Shown here piece after piece: positions 1 to 9,000 of a DNA stretch of 17,910 nucleotides. The position numbers and the translations under genes are program-made. The DNA comes from Pavlovales sp. CCMP2436. Taxonomy: Eukaryota > Haptophyta > Pavlovophyceae > Pavlovales. Location of the stretch: contig MU631540.1 in the NCBI GenBank assembly GCA_026770615.1, forward strand, positions 106,427-124,336, written 5' to 3'. Each line of letters begins with the position of its first letter. Within the stretch, counting starts at the first letter, position 1. Below the pieces are notes generated by a model, which saw only the letters and a program-made list of their open reading frames with translations, did not search any database and was not told the origin of the DNA.

Positions 1-1
1 C

Positions 2-1585
2 CCGTACGTGTGCGCCCTACTCGCTCTCGTCGCCGAGTCCGACCAGCCGACGCTCAAGCAAGCTGTCTCCGGTCCACACTCGGCCGAGTGGCTCGTCTCC
101 ATCCAGTCTGAGTACGCTTCCATCGACTCAACTGGCACCTGGGTCAAGACCCCTCGGCGGCCCGGCATGAAGGTCCTCAAGACGGGCCTTGTTCTCAACC
201 TCAAGCGCAAGTCCGACGGCACCATTGACAAGTACAAGACTCGGTGCATCGCCAAGGGCTACGCGCAGCGCTTTGGCTTCGACTACGACGAGACGTTCTC
301 CTCCGTCCTTCGCTACGACTCGGCCAAGCTCATCATCGCACTTGCAGCCGCTCACAGCGCACGCCTCTTCCACCTTGACTTCAAGACGGCGTACTTCAAC
401 GCGCCCCTCGACTACGACATCTACGTCGACCCTCCCTACTCGTACAAGATTAAAGGCAAGAGCGACATCGTTCTCAAACTTCTCAAATCGCTCTACGGGC
501 TCAAGCAGTCCGGCCGCAACTGGCGGCAGCTGATCGACAACTGGCTCATCGACTACGGCTTCACGTAGTCGCGCCAGGACCCGTGCGTGTACAGACTTCA
601 CCATGACGACGGTCACTTGTCGCTCGGTATCTACGTCGACGACCTCTTGATCGCCGACTTCTCGCTCAACCCCGACGTCTGTGACAAGTTCTTCACCTCG
701 ATCACCACAGCCTTCAAGACGACGCTCAGCGACGACATCGACTCCTTCCTGTCTATGAAGCTGACGCGCTCCGACCTCGGCATCAAAGTGACCATCTCGC
801 GCGCCATCCTCGAGCTCTTAGAGCGGACCGGCATGCTGAACGCGCACTCCGTTGACACGCCGATGGCAGAAGGCCTGCACCTCGCCATCTCCTCGGACTC
901 GGAGCTCCTCGACCAAGACGGCGCCACGGAGTACCGCTCAATCGTTGGCGCGCTCATCCACGTCTCGCACTTCCGCCCGGACATCATGTACGCCGTGGGC
1001 ACGCTCACGCACTTTATGAGCCGCCCCGGCGAGCCGCACATGACCACGGCCATGCGCATCCTCCGCTACCTCGCTGGGACGCCCGACCTCGGCCTTAACT
1101 TCAAGGCCAACGTCGAGCTCAACTTCACCGCCTTCGTCGACGCTGACTACGCCAACTGCATCAACACGCGCAAGTCCGTCTCCGGCTTTATCACGCAGGT
1201 GGGAGGCGGCACCGTCTCAGCCCGGCGCGAGAAGCAGAGCGTCGTCACGCTCAGCTCGACTGAGGCCGAGTACGTCGCGGTCACCTCCGTCTCCAAGGAG
1301 GTCATCGCCATGCGCTAGCTCCTCGCCGACCTCGGCTTCCCGCAAACTACGGCCACGCCCGTCGGCGAGAACAACGTCTCGTGCATCAACTTGTCCAAGA
1401 TCGACATCGTGCACCGTCGGACCAAGCACGTGGACATCAAATTCCACTGGATCCGCGACCTCGTCAAGAACGGCATCATCAAGCTGTTCTTCATCAGCGG
1501 CCTCGACAACGTCGCCGACATCATGACCAAGCCCCTCGGCCCCAAGCTCTTCCTGCAGCACCGCCGCGCGCTCCTCGGCATGTAG
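2..1585 (+). pseudogene. Ty1/copia retrotransposon pol 3' part (reverse transcriptase + RNase H), decayed
   Basis: One continuous frame enters from the window edge and ends at TAG 1583-1585, interrupted by in-frame TAG codons at 566-568 and 1316-1318. The first part is a Copia-type reverse transcriptase (RVT_2 family): the region before the palm domain, the KTAYFNAPL and LYGLKQS motifs, then the catalytic YVDDLL near 635. It is followed by RNase H, with the DADYA aspartate near 1140 and STEAEYVA near 1260, then the RTKHVDIKFHWIR and ADIMTKPL signatures typical of the Copia C-terminus. Gag, protease and integrase would lie upstream of the window. Both internal stops sit where family members commonly have glutamine, so each fits a single CAG-to-TAG change. 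The expected third RNase H aspartate (the D of the DNQ-like motif) appears as Asn near 1372. The copy is therefore most likely dead. Identification is secure; inactivity is strong inference. Confidence 0.93.
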
Positions 1586-1687
1586 ACGGCCGCCATCGGT
1601 TTCCCCCTCCATCGGGGGGGGGTTTTCACCGACTACAAGCTCAAGCTGTACCAGTACCTTCAACCTGTACGTGATGGCGTCCAGATT

Positions 1688-1696
1688 GAGGGAGGG
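1688..1696 (+). other. Copia polypurine tract
   Basis: GAGGGAGGG lies directly before a TGTCGGGA sequence, the arrangement expected for the plus-strand primer site beside the 3' LTR of Copia elements. It is 102 bases after the pol stop. The assignment rests on position and composition. Confidence 0.7.
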
Positions 1697-2005
1697 TGTC
1701 GGGAGCCCAAGTGTATCATACACTTTGGCTCTGTCCGGTTCGCTATCGGACTGCCCGGCTTTTAATATCACGGGCCTAGCTGCCGTCTCAAATCGTCTAC
1801 GGCTGCTCTCGACGCCTCTTCAGCGCTCTTGTCAGGGTCTCTTACTTACTAAGAGACCTTGTGACACAGCTTAAGACCACCTGCACTGTGTCGTATCGCC
1901 CTACGCTTCTTAGCTGTTCCTGCTCTCTCTCTAGCCGCTTCACCGCGACTCGGACTCGATCCCCCCTAGCTCTCGCTGCAGACCTCGCACTCTCGCATCC
2001 TAACA
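1697..2005 (+). repeat. 3' LTR of the Copia element (start clear, end tentative)
   Basis: The LTR start is taken as TGTCGGGAGC at 1697, immediately after the polypurine tract; Copia LTRs begin TG and end CA. The 5' LTR is outside the window, so the end cannot be verified. The first plausible terminus is the TAACA at 2001-2005, giving about 309 bp, a normal Copia LTR size. Other ACA ends at about 2159 and 2215 are possible. The stretch holds a hairpin (GACACAG at 1862-1868 with CTGTGTC near 1888-1894), which could lie in the LTR transcript. No duplication can be scored without the other end. Confidence 0.55.
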
Positions 2006-2147
2006 GAAGGCGAGCACAAGCTGAAGCAGCATGCGACGTGTCAGACAAGCTTGAGCCGCTTGAAGATGAGCCGCGTGAGGACGAGCCGCGCGTGGACGAG
2101 CCGCTCGTGAAGGTAGGCGGGGCGAGCTTGAGCACCGACGGGCGAGC

Positions 2148-2255
2148 TCGACGAAGAACAAGCTTGAGCCGCGTGCCTGACGAAGTTGAAGGGCGGCGAG
2201 CACGACGTAGGACAAGCTCAAGCCGCGTGCCGGACCAAGATGAAGGGTGGCGGGC
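2148..2255 (+). repeat. Imperfect 54-bp tandem duplication
   Basis: Two adjacent copies, about 2148-2201 and 2202-2255, share the core CAAGCT..AGCCGCGTGCC (at 2159 and 2213). A shorter GAGCCGC motif recurs just upstream between 2050 and 2105. Because 54 is a multiple of three, the plus frame from 1861 to 2259 stays open and shows a repeated 18-residue block. That frame has no recognisable domain, and I do not call it a gene. Confidence 0.7.
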
Positions 2256-2396
2256 TTGAGCACGTCGGCGAGAAAGGCGAGCACAACACGCGCTCGAGCG
2301 AGCTCGATGACGGGGCGACGACGAAGATGGAGAAGGCGGGTGAGAGGCGGCGAGCGTGAAGGCGGGTCGCGGATTGACCTTGGGCGATTTTTTTTC

Positions 2397-2428
2397 AAAC
2401 GTGATTAAGCCTGAAACGTGATTAAGCC
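2397..2428 (+). repeat. 15-bp direct repeat beside the TA-flanked TIR element
   Basis: AAACGTGATTAAGCC occurs at 2397-2411 and again at 2414-2428, ending four bases before the left end of the TIR element that starts at 2433. It may be part of the pre-insertion locus or a footprint of an earlier event. Confidence 0.75.
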
Positions 2429-2432
2429 ACTA

Positions 2433-2931
2433 TGGGGGGCCTTCGGTTCCTTTTCGACACATTTTAATTTTCGACACACGCTGAAAAAACTTTGATTTTG
2501 AAATTAGGATGGCGAGCCCACTTTTGGCACGTGATAGCCCTCCGCGCGGGCGGGCGCAGAGCGGTGAGATATGGCGCACGGAAGGTGAGACTGGCTGTGC
2601 TGATAGCTGGGCGTGTGCTTTCGAAGTACGCCAGCGCCCGAACACTCCGTCGTCGCTTCCGTCCGGGCGTGGTTTGCTCGTCCGCGTGGACAGGATCCCC
2701 GGTTAGTTTTCGACACAAACTAGAACCAAGACGCTCGGAGATCTCTTTCCAGCGGCGCGAGGAGTCGAGTTGCAACTTCGACGCGCTCGGATAAATTGGT
2801 GAAACGAGGGTTGCGGATGCGATGCCGTCGAAATATCTCGGCCCTCGTACACAGATCTGTGATACTGAACCCGGGCGCGGACCTTGGTTTCGGCGGTTCT
2901 TTTATGTCGAAAACTAACCGAAGGCCCCCCA
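2433..2931. mobile_element. 499-bp non-autonomous TIR element, TA target site
   Basis: The left end TGGGGGGCCTTCGGTT (2433-2448) is matched exactly by the reverse complement of 2916-2931. After a 2-base mismatch, TTTTCGACA also matches, giving 25 of 27 positions. TA flanks both sides (2431-2432 and 2932-2933), which fits a TA target duplication as in Tc1/mariner and related superfamilies. The interior has no credible transposase frame. An extra internal copy of the inner TIR (GGTTAGTTTTCGACACAA at 2701-2718) is present, and TTTTCGACACA also occurs near 2468. I regard it as a MITE-like deletion derivative. Superfamily assignment is inference from the duplication alone. Confidence 0.82.
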
Positions 2932-2933
2932 TA

Positions 2934-3714
2934 GGTTGTTGTAACTATTGTTTGTATTGGGTGTCAGTTGTGGATGTCAGTTGACAAAATTTTAAATATT
3001 ATCAGTTGACATTTTTTAAAATGTTGTCAGTTGACATTTTTTGGGATGCAATTATTGGGGTAGCGGCTAGACCCTTCAGAGTCGGGTTCCAGGATATTAT
3101 TTATTCCGCCCGCGTCTCTCAACGCCGTCGGTTCATAACGACGTCACTCTCGCGAGTGAATCCGCCGTGCCAGCAGGTACCTTCAGCTAAGCGCTGAAGG
3201 CCCACCACTGACAAAAAAACATTTGAGTTGCCGAACGCGCCCACGTTCTCATCGAAAGCCACACTCCGTCTCCGTCGCCGTCACTTTCGCAGCCTCCATT
3301 GCCGCAGCCGCCGCCACTGCCGTCGCCACCGCCGCCGCCGCCGCCGCCGCCGGAATAAAACGAATAAAAGTCGGCCATAGCGGCCAAAGACTGGCGCCGT
3401 GGGAGCTGGGCTTAGTCGCCTCCGGCGTGGCCCTCTAAAGTCCGCTTTCATACCCCCCTGATCACCATGACCGGAGCCAGAACCATGCAGCATATATGCA
3501 AGCTATGAACTAGCGAACCGTGTACCGTCGGAGTGAGTGCGAACGCGCTGCTGAGTAAGGGCTTAGGCGACAACAAGCGCTGAGAGCCCGGCCAACTCAA
3601 AATCGAATGCTCCACCTGCCGCGGCATACACCACGACAGCCATAAGTTATTACAGTTTAAAATAATAGTAACTAACTGACTAGATAACTAACAACGCGTG
3701 TGAATATTCTAATA
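2934..3714. other. Intergenic stretch with short repeats, no gene seen
   Basis: A cluster of four TCAGTTG motifs, three of them followed by ACA and an A/T run, lies at 2964-3033. A perfect 8-bp stem hairpin (CCTTCAGC / GCTGAAGG) spans 3179-3199, shortly before an A-run. A degenerate GCC-trinucleotide microsatellite follows. The rest (3430-3714) shows no ORF with recognisable content. Confidence 0.6.
3294..3352 (+). repeat. GCC trinucleotide microsatellite
   Basis: The run of GCC/GCA/GTC-type triplets ends in an uninterrupted (GCC)n block before CGGAATAAAA. The Ala-rich and Gly-rich frames on the two strands arise from this tract and are not evidence of genes. Confidence 0.85.
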
Positions 3715-3717
3715 TTA

Positions 3718-4205
3718 TACGCGCGTCATGTTGCACCCACCCCCCCTCCCCCCTTGTCCTTCTGTTTGCACTTTTGAAATGGAACTTTGAACGCACCCCC
3801 TTTCCCCACCCCGCGGCCTGTGGCCGCGAACGTTGAACGTACCTTCCCTACGTTCGAGCTCGCTGCCTGCGGCCGCGATCGGGCGTAACGACCCCACCAG
3901 CTCGCTTCATTTTGCGATCAGAGGCTGGAACAAACCCCCCTCGGTATTTTTGAAAACGAGGACGGAACGGACCCCCCCTCGCTAATTATTTTTTCGAATA
4001 ACGTTGAACGACCCTCCCCCTCGTTATTTGGAAGAAGAGGCCCGGAACGCCTCCCCCCCCCCTTCGTTTATTATTTTTACGACTGCGGCGAATATCGAGG
4101 ACGAGTCACGTACCCCCCCCTACGTTTTTTTTTATAAAATAACGTCGAACGTCCCCCCCCCTATAGAGGGACAAGGGAGGATGGAATTCTAAAATAACGC
4201 GCGTA
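3718..4205. mobile_element. 488-bp TIR element, TTA duplication, poly-C repeat interior (family copy A)
   Basis: The left end TACGCGCGTCATGTT (3718 onward) pairs with the reverse complement of the right end, TACGCGCGTTATTTT, which ends at 4205. TTA flanks both ends (3715-3717 and 4206-4208), a 3-bp duplication. Both subterminal regions also carry a C-run followed by TTGTCC and CT. The interior is a degenerate array in which AACG, a run of 5-10 C, TCG and a T-rich stretch recur every 50-70 bp. No transposase frame is seen. A 3-bp TWA duplication is characteristic of PIF/Harbinger elements, so this may be a non-autonomous Harbinger relative. The element at 14100-15187 has the same termini and duplication. 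Confidence 0.85.
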
Positions 4206-4290
4206 TTACTATGGTCATTTAGTTGAGTTGTTATTCTTTGTAAAGTTGCGTAAATAGTAGTAGGTGTATTATGTTTTGCTCTACTAACGA

Positions 4291-6728
4291 TCAGCTGCCA
4301 CGCGTCGTGCCGTGTGGCAGGCAAGAGCCCTGCAGAGATGGCCACTCGCTGGCTACCACCCGGCTCTTAGAAAAGGCGTAACGTACGGGGATTATCCGCG
4401 GTATCCGTGGGGCCCCGTGGGCCCCCGGGCTATGTGACAAGTTAGTTATATGTTAGTCACATAGGCGCCTCCGGCGGGGCCCCCGGGGGCCCTGCGGGGC
4501 TTTCTAAGAGCCGGGCTACCACGTCCATCATAAGGCGCGTGCGCGCGCGCATGTTCACCTCAGCGGCGAGGAGGTTAAGCGCGTGCCCGGTTGCCGAGAC
4601 GCGTGTCGAATCCTCGCCGACGGCGTTAACACCGAACTCGAGGTGCCGCGTGACCATGGCGTTGAGCAGCAGGTGCCATGCCCATCGGTGGCTGACGTTG
4701 AACTCCGCTACATACGCGCGCTCGAGAAAGGCGGCGAGTGGCGGTCGCGCGCCGGCCACCTGCAGACGCGAGCAGAGCGCGGCCAAATCCGACACAGCCG
4801 CCGTCACGTTCAGAGAGAGCAGCTCGTCGGGGTGGCGAGCGCAGTTGTCACAGCAGTCCTCGGCCGCGCTGAGGTGCAGCGGGTGCGCGTCGCCCACGTG
4901 CGGCTGGAGCTGCGCATGCCGGCATGTGCGAAGGTCGCACGCGTACGCGAGTACATCCACGAGCTCGCCCACACTCGACGAGCGTGCGTTCGCCCACCGG
5001 TACGCGCCGTGACTTGAAGTGCAAGAACATGATGCAGCACCCCCGCCCATCCGGACGGCGCCTCCTGGCGCGCCCGTTGCGCTGTACGTACTGCGAGAGG
5101 TGGACGGGCATGCCGTCGTGCACCACGAAGAGGACGTCCGATGCGTTCAGGCCACGGCCGATCACGTCCGTCGCGAGGTAGATGAAGAAGACGTCAGCGG
5201 GTGCGTCCTCGCGAAAAAGCCGCTCGCGCTCGGTGCGTACGGCCTCATCGGGCCCGGCGTGGCACACGAAAACGCGCACTCGCGCCGCGCCGCCGCCCTC
5301 GCCCTGGACGTTCCCGTGGTCACGCCTGATCGCCCGCTCGATCTTGGCGATGCTCGACTTGAGCGCAGCGATCGTGTTGAAGTAAAGGACCACCTTTCCC
5401 TCAGCTCGCCCGAGCTCGCCAGATAAGCACTTGCCGACCATGTCAGAGACGCAGGAGGCCAGCTGCTCGGCGCGGGCGTGCGAGGCGTCCGGGGTCTGCA
5501 CGTCGAGCCGAAGGTTGATCTGGTGCAGCGGGCACATGACCGCGACGGTCTCCCTCTCCTTGCCGTGGGCGCCCAGCCACAGCGCAGAGGCGAGGAGCGA
5601 GTGGTGCGCGGGTGCGAGCGAGGCCGTGATGGCAGCGAGTGGTGGCCGCAGCACGCGGAGTGAGCGGCACATCTCGACGAGCGCGGGTCCCAGATCACTC
5701 AGCACCTTGCGGAAGGGCTTCCGCGGGTAGGACGCACCGGGCTCGCAGCCATCGATGGCGACGACGTCTGCCTCGTCCACCACGATCACGCCAACCCACC
5801 CGCGCCTGAGCAGCTCACGGAGCACCGCGCGCGCAGCCGAACTGGCAGTCTGGCCGACGAAGAGCTCGAACGACAGGCAGATGAGCTTGATCGTCGAACC
5901 GACGTTGAGCACCTTGGTGAACTCGCTGTCCCAGTCGATGTCGAGGTTGTCCTCCATGCGCTCCGTCCCCGTGCGCTCCTGGTCCACGCTGCCCGACTGC
6001 CCAACCCACGCGACCGCCGTCCCGGGGCCCACTCGTGCGTTAAACTCGGCCGCCTGCCCGAGGCAAAGCGCTCGAAATGCGCCAAATTAGATGGTCACCT
6101 TGTGCATGCATGTACACGTTGACGTGAGCGGCGGCAGGGTGTAGAGGAGCGTCTTGCCGCCGCCGGTGGGCATGGCCGCGATCAGGTCCTTCCCCTCCAT
6201 GATGGCCAGCACGCCCTCCAGCTGCCCGACAGTTCACTCCGTGTAGGGAAAGTTGGTGAGCAGCGTCCCGTAGCACTCCTCCTCGATTGACTGCATCGGG
6301 ACCGAGTCGTTCCCATTGAGCTCGGGCAGCTCCGGCTCGTCGCCGACTGGCGGCTGCTCGAGGCCCTCCTCAGGCCCGATCGTCCCAACTGCGGGCGAGT
6401 CGAACTCGCAGAGGTGGCCGAGCTGCTCAACGGCGCCACGCGCCTTGGACGCGGCGCGTGCGACTTGGCCAGCGCGCTGTGCCACCTCGGACATCGTCAC
6501 CCACGTAGCCCCGTAATCACGCGGGTCGTCCTCCGCGCCATCGCCTTGCGCGACGGCTGCGGCCGCAATCTCCCCCGTCAGCGCGATGATCTGCTCAAGG
6601 GAGCCGTCGAGCCCGAGGCCCGGCAGGTAGCGAGTGGTCCCGAGGAGCGCGAGAACGAACTGCAGCATGAGCACCGGCAGGCTGACGGGTACCGCACGCC
6701 CCAGGAGTCTCGAGAGGCCTGCGGTCAC
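4291..6728 (-). pseudogene. RecQ-like superfamily 2 DNA helicase, disrupted
   Basis: RecQ-type helicases unwind DNA with ATP. In reading order on the minus strand: a helical Ala-rich N-terminal part (about 6728-6270), then Walker A MPTGGGKT (6150-6173), a DEAD box (5766-5777), a motif V-like ATDVIGRGLN, and motif VI QRNGRARR (5061-5084). A RecQ zinc-binding signature with spaced cysteines and a terminal CCDNC (about 4835-4940) follows. The frame is broken by TGA at 6234-6236 (Trp expected, so TGG to TGA) and TAA at 6087-6089. A shift of one base (net +1) lies near 5010-5035, between motif VI and the zinc domain. A 155-bp element then interrupts the 3' end. Skipping it, the frame runs to TGA 4291-4293. 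The N-terminal start is uncertain: the frame stays open upstream of the GTG at 6728. Similar stand-alone RecQ-like genes occur in repeat-rich or subtelomeric regions of fungi; that analogy is inference. Confidence 0.85.
4360..4514. mobile_element. 155-bp MITE with perfect 8-bp duplication inside the helicase 3' end
   Basis: Perfect 14-bp TIRs CCGGCTCTTAGAAA (4360-4373 and the complement of 4501-4514) are flanked by GCTACCAC at 4352-4359 and 4515-4522, an exact 8-bp duplication. The interior can fold: CTATGTGAC and GTCACATAG pair around a short AT loop, with GGGCCCCCGGG-type GC arms. An 8-bp duplication is typical of hAT elements, though the termini do not show an obvious hAT CAG start. Removing the element plus one duplication copy restores the helicase frame to a natural stop, which supports a real insertion event into that gene. 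Confidence 0.92.
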
Positions 6729-6779
6729 GCTGTGCGCTCCCGTCGCCTCTGACCTGCACGAAGAGGGTGTGTCGAAGAG

Positions 6780-7492
6780 GAGCGGATGAGCAGAGACGGG
6801 CGACGGCTCGCGGCAGCCAGAGCAACACGAGGCTACTCGGGGCTAAGCGCGCGTCAGATCGGGCGCGCGTGCCCTCGTTCCCCCGCTACGCACCTCCCCC
6901 CGTCCGCCACAGCGGGCAGCCCGTCGCGTTCTGCCATCTCCGAACACCCCGCTCCGAACACAGGGTTAAAATTCTCAGACTCCGAAAATTCGAGAGCTGT
7001 TCAGACAACCATCTAGGTGTGTGTGCCCTGTCCGCCGCGGCCGCTGCGGGCGAGGCAAGGGGATATCTGTTTTTTAACATCCCCTTGTCCGAGGCATGCG
7101 CCGTGGTCGACGTTGTGGCTGCGCCAGTTGTCGTCACGGTACGCGCAGCGACAAATACCTTACGCGGCCGCGAGGGCAAAGGGAGTAGTTAACAAATACC
7201 TTACGCGGCCGCGAGGGGCAAGAGAGTTATACCGCCGGTGAGGCCGAATCGAACGGCTACGGCTGATCACCGTCTACAGTTTTGAAGACTGCACCCCAAA
7301 CCATTGAAGATCACCCCGGCCTTGCCGAGTCAAAATTTAGAATCGATTCTTAACTATGAACGCTCCGTTTGCGCAAAATGGCTCGATTGTGGTTGTGTTT
7401 TTTCTTCGTTTTTTTACTGGCCGAATTCGCGTATAGCTAGCCGGCCACACACGGCACATTGATTGCTCCGAGCTTCTGGTTGCGATGTTCAG
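6780..7492. other. Intergenic stretch, one short tandem duplication, no gene seen
   Basis: This lies between the 5' end of the helicase remnant and the 3' end of the PDZ-like gene. Two copies of a 29-30 bp sequence beginning ACAAATACC and containing ACGCGGCCGCGAGG sit at 7151-7179 and 7192-7221 (period 41; the second has one extra G). Base composition turns AT-richer after 7300. The open frames here are short and without family resemblance. Confidence 0.6.
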
Positions 7493-8467
7493 TCAGCTGA
7501 GATCGATCAGGCTCAGCGTCTCTAGCCCTCCACCGGCGCCCGTCTTCACTAAATTCGCCCCCGTGCCCCCGTTCGCAGGCGGAGCAGGCTCGCCGAGCAC
7601 CCGGTCACCCTGCGCGATGGCCTGAGCGTAGTCCTGCCGCTGCCGCCACTGCTCGGTGCCGGGATGGACGGGGCAGCGCCAGCCACGCATGTCGCACACG
7701 CAGCCCGGGGCCCTGGATGCCGGAGCCCTCGCGGGCATGCCGGAGCCGGTGGGTGGGTTGCCGCTACCGGACTGAGCCCTGCCGGGCGCCGGGCCCCTCC
7801 CGGGCTCTCGGGCCCCCATCGGGGGGCCGCCGCCAGCCCCGCGCGCGGAGGCGATCGGCACGTGCTCCCACCACGCGTCGCCCGACGCCCCGCCGCCGGA
7901 CGCAAAGCCACGCGCGCTGAGGTCGACGCCGCGCTCCGCGGCCGCGTCAGCGAGGCGGCGCGCAGTCTCAGCAGCCTGCAGCGAGACCGCTTCCGCCGTG
8001 TCGGTGGCCGCCGCGGTCAGCCACACGCCGAAGCCCTCGAGCGCCTTGAACGCCTCCGCCGGGATGGGGCCGCCCGCCGCGTCGCCAAGCACGGGCCGAT
8101 GCATCGCGCGCTTCGACTTGGCCAGCAGCTCGGCCGCCTGCGCTACTGCCAAGTCGGCCGACCGCCACCCCGCCGCCCCGTCCGATTCACCGGCCTGACC
8201 GACTGCATGTGCCCCCGTCGATCGTGTCGCGTAGAGTTTGAGCATGGGGCCCTCGACCTGCCTCACGATCGCGCGCGCCTGCGCCAAGTCGAGGCCAAAG
8301 CAGTCGTGTCCGTCGATGAGCTTCACGCGGTCTCCCGCGCGCAGCAGGTGCCGGTCGTCCTGCACGTCGGACGGGGCGATGAAGGCGATGAGGGGGCCCA
8401 GCTCATCGGCCGCCAGGTCGAAGCGGAAGCGGCCGCTCGAGTCGCGGAGTAGGTAAGCATCGATCAT
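7493..8467 (-). CDS. PDZ-like domain protein with Gly/Pro-rich linker and Cys cluster
   Basis: A 324-residue frame runs from ATG (8465-8467) to TGA. Residues about 12-80 resemble a PDZ domain: a hydrophobic start, then the core LRAGDRVKLIDGHDCFGL (42-59), a helix (AQARAIVRQ) and a final strand (GPMLKLYA). This layout matches the GDxIxxINGxxxxGxxxxxAxxLL pattern of PDZ domains, which bind C-terminal peptides in scaffolds and proteases. Residues 100-185 are Ala-rich and probably helical. Residues 190-255 form a Gly/Pro/Ala-rich linker. A small cysteine cluster, GCVCDMRGWRCPVHPG (255-270), may bind metal. No signal peptide or membrane segment is evident. The ATG context is weak (T at -3), so an upstream exon is possible. 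The PDZ call is by eye; the partner and role are unknown. Confidence 0.7.
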   Translation of the reverse strand: MIDAYLLRDSSGRFRFDLAADELGPLIAFIAPSDVQDDRHLLRAGDRVKLIDGHDCFGLDLAQARAIVRQVEGPMLKLYATRSTGAHAVGQAGESDGAAGWRSADLAVAQAAELLAKSKRAMHRPVLGDAAGGPIPAEAFKALEGFGVWLTAAATDTAEAVSLQAAETARRLADAAAERGVDLSARGFASGGGASGDAWWEHVPIASARGAGGGPPMGAREPGRGPAPGRAQSGSGNPPTGSGMPARAPASRAPGCVCDMRGWRCPVHPGTEQWRQRQDYAQAIAQGDRVLGEPAPPANGGTGANLVKTGAGGGLETLSLIDLS

Positions 8468-9000
8468 GAAAGCGGGTGCCAGAGGTCTGTGTGCTGTATA
8501 CAGTAAACCGCAAACAGGGGGAGGTGGTCAACCCACCTAAAAATTGAACAACGATTTTTGATTGCCGGGTGTGTAGTTACTAGCCCACCCCTGTGTCTGC
8601 TGTCACCTGCGCTCCCCCACCCCCCTCTCCGAAACCCATCTCCCTTACCTTAACAACCCCCCCTCCCAGCCACACACACAAATACATATGCACTTACGTC
8701 AACGTAGGGTCTATCCGTCGGCTGAAGTTCGTTCTCCACTCCCACTGGACCCCCCTGCGTGGCGAATTGCTTGCTCGCCGCCACCCTTCCGATAATCGCC
8801 CTATATATTATATAAAACAAAAACAAAAAAATGGCTGGTAACCCACCTTTAAGGAATCGTTGGAAGGATGTAGCCGGGGGGGAGGGGGGTTGCCACACTC
8901 GTTATAGAGGCGTGGCTGGGCGAGCTGCGCCCCCCCCACACACAGGCTGCACTGCTGCATCGAGTAGCAGCTGCATCGAGTAGCAGCCCGCGCAAAAGTA
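8468..9000. other. Upstream region of the PDZ-like gene, no gene seen
   Basis: This stretch should hold the promoter of the minus-strand PDZ-like gene, but no TATA-like or other element can be assigned with confidence. It contains a C-rich tract (8610-8680), a 16-bp perfect tandem duplication (CTGCATCGAGTAGCAG at 8955-8970 and 8971-8986), and AACCCACCT near 8530 and 8838. Confidence 0.5.

Noticed and set aside
566..1318. Reassignment of TAG to glutamine
   Set aside because: The pol frame itself seems to end naturally at TAG 1583-1585 at the expected Copia C-terminus, and none of the intact genes here contains an in-frame TAG.
1861..2259. 132-codon plus frame with a repeated 18-residue block, and its 132-codon antisense counterpart
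   Set aside because: Both owe their length to the GC-rich 54-bp repeat. No domain, no start context and overlap with the presumed LTR.
6054..6098. A 45-base GT-AG interval with a CTAAT branch-like site that would remove the helicase TAA in phase 0
   Set aside because: It would also delete FRALCLGQ-like residues that sit where RecQ helicases have motif Ia, and the gene has other breaks. A nonsense change is more likely, though RNA data could overturn this.
7664..8452. 262-codon plus frame antisense to the PDZ-like gene
   Set aside because: Arg/Ala/Gly-rich shadow of the minus-strand gene with no recognisable motif.
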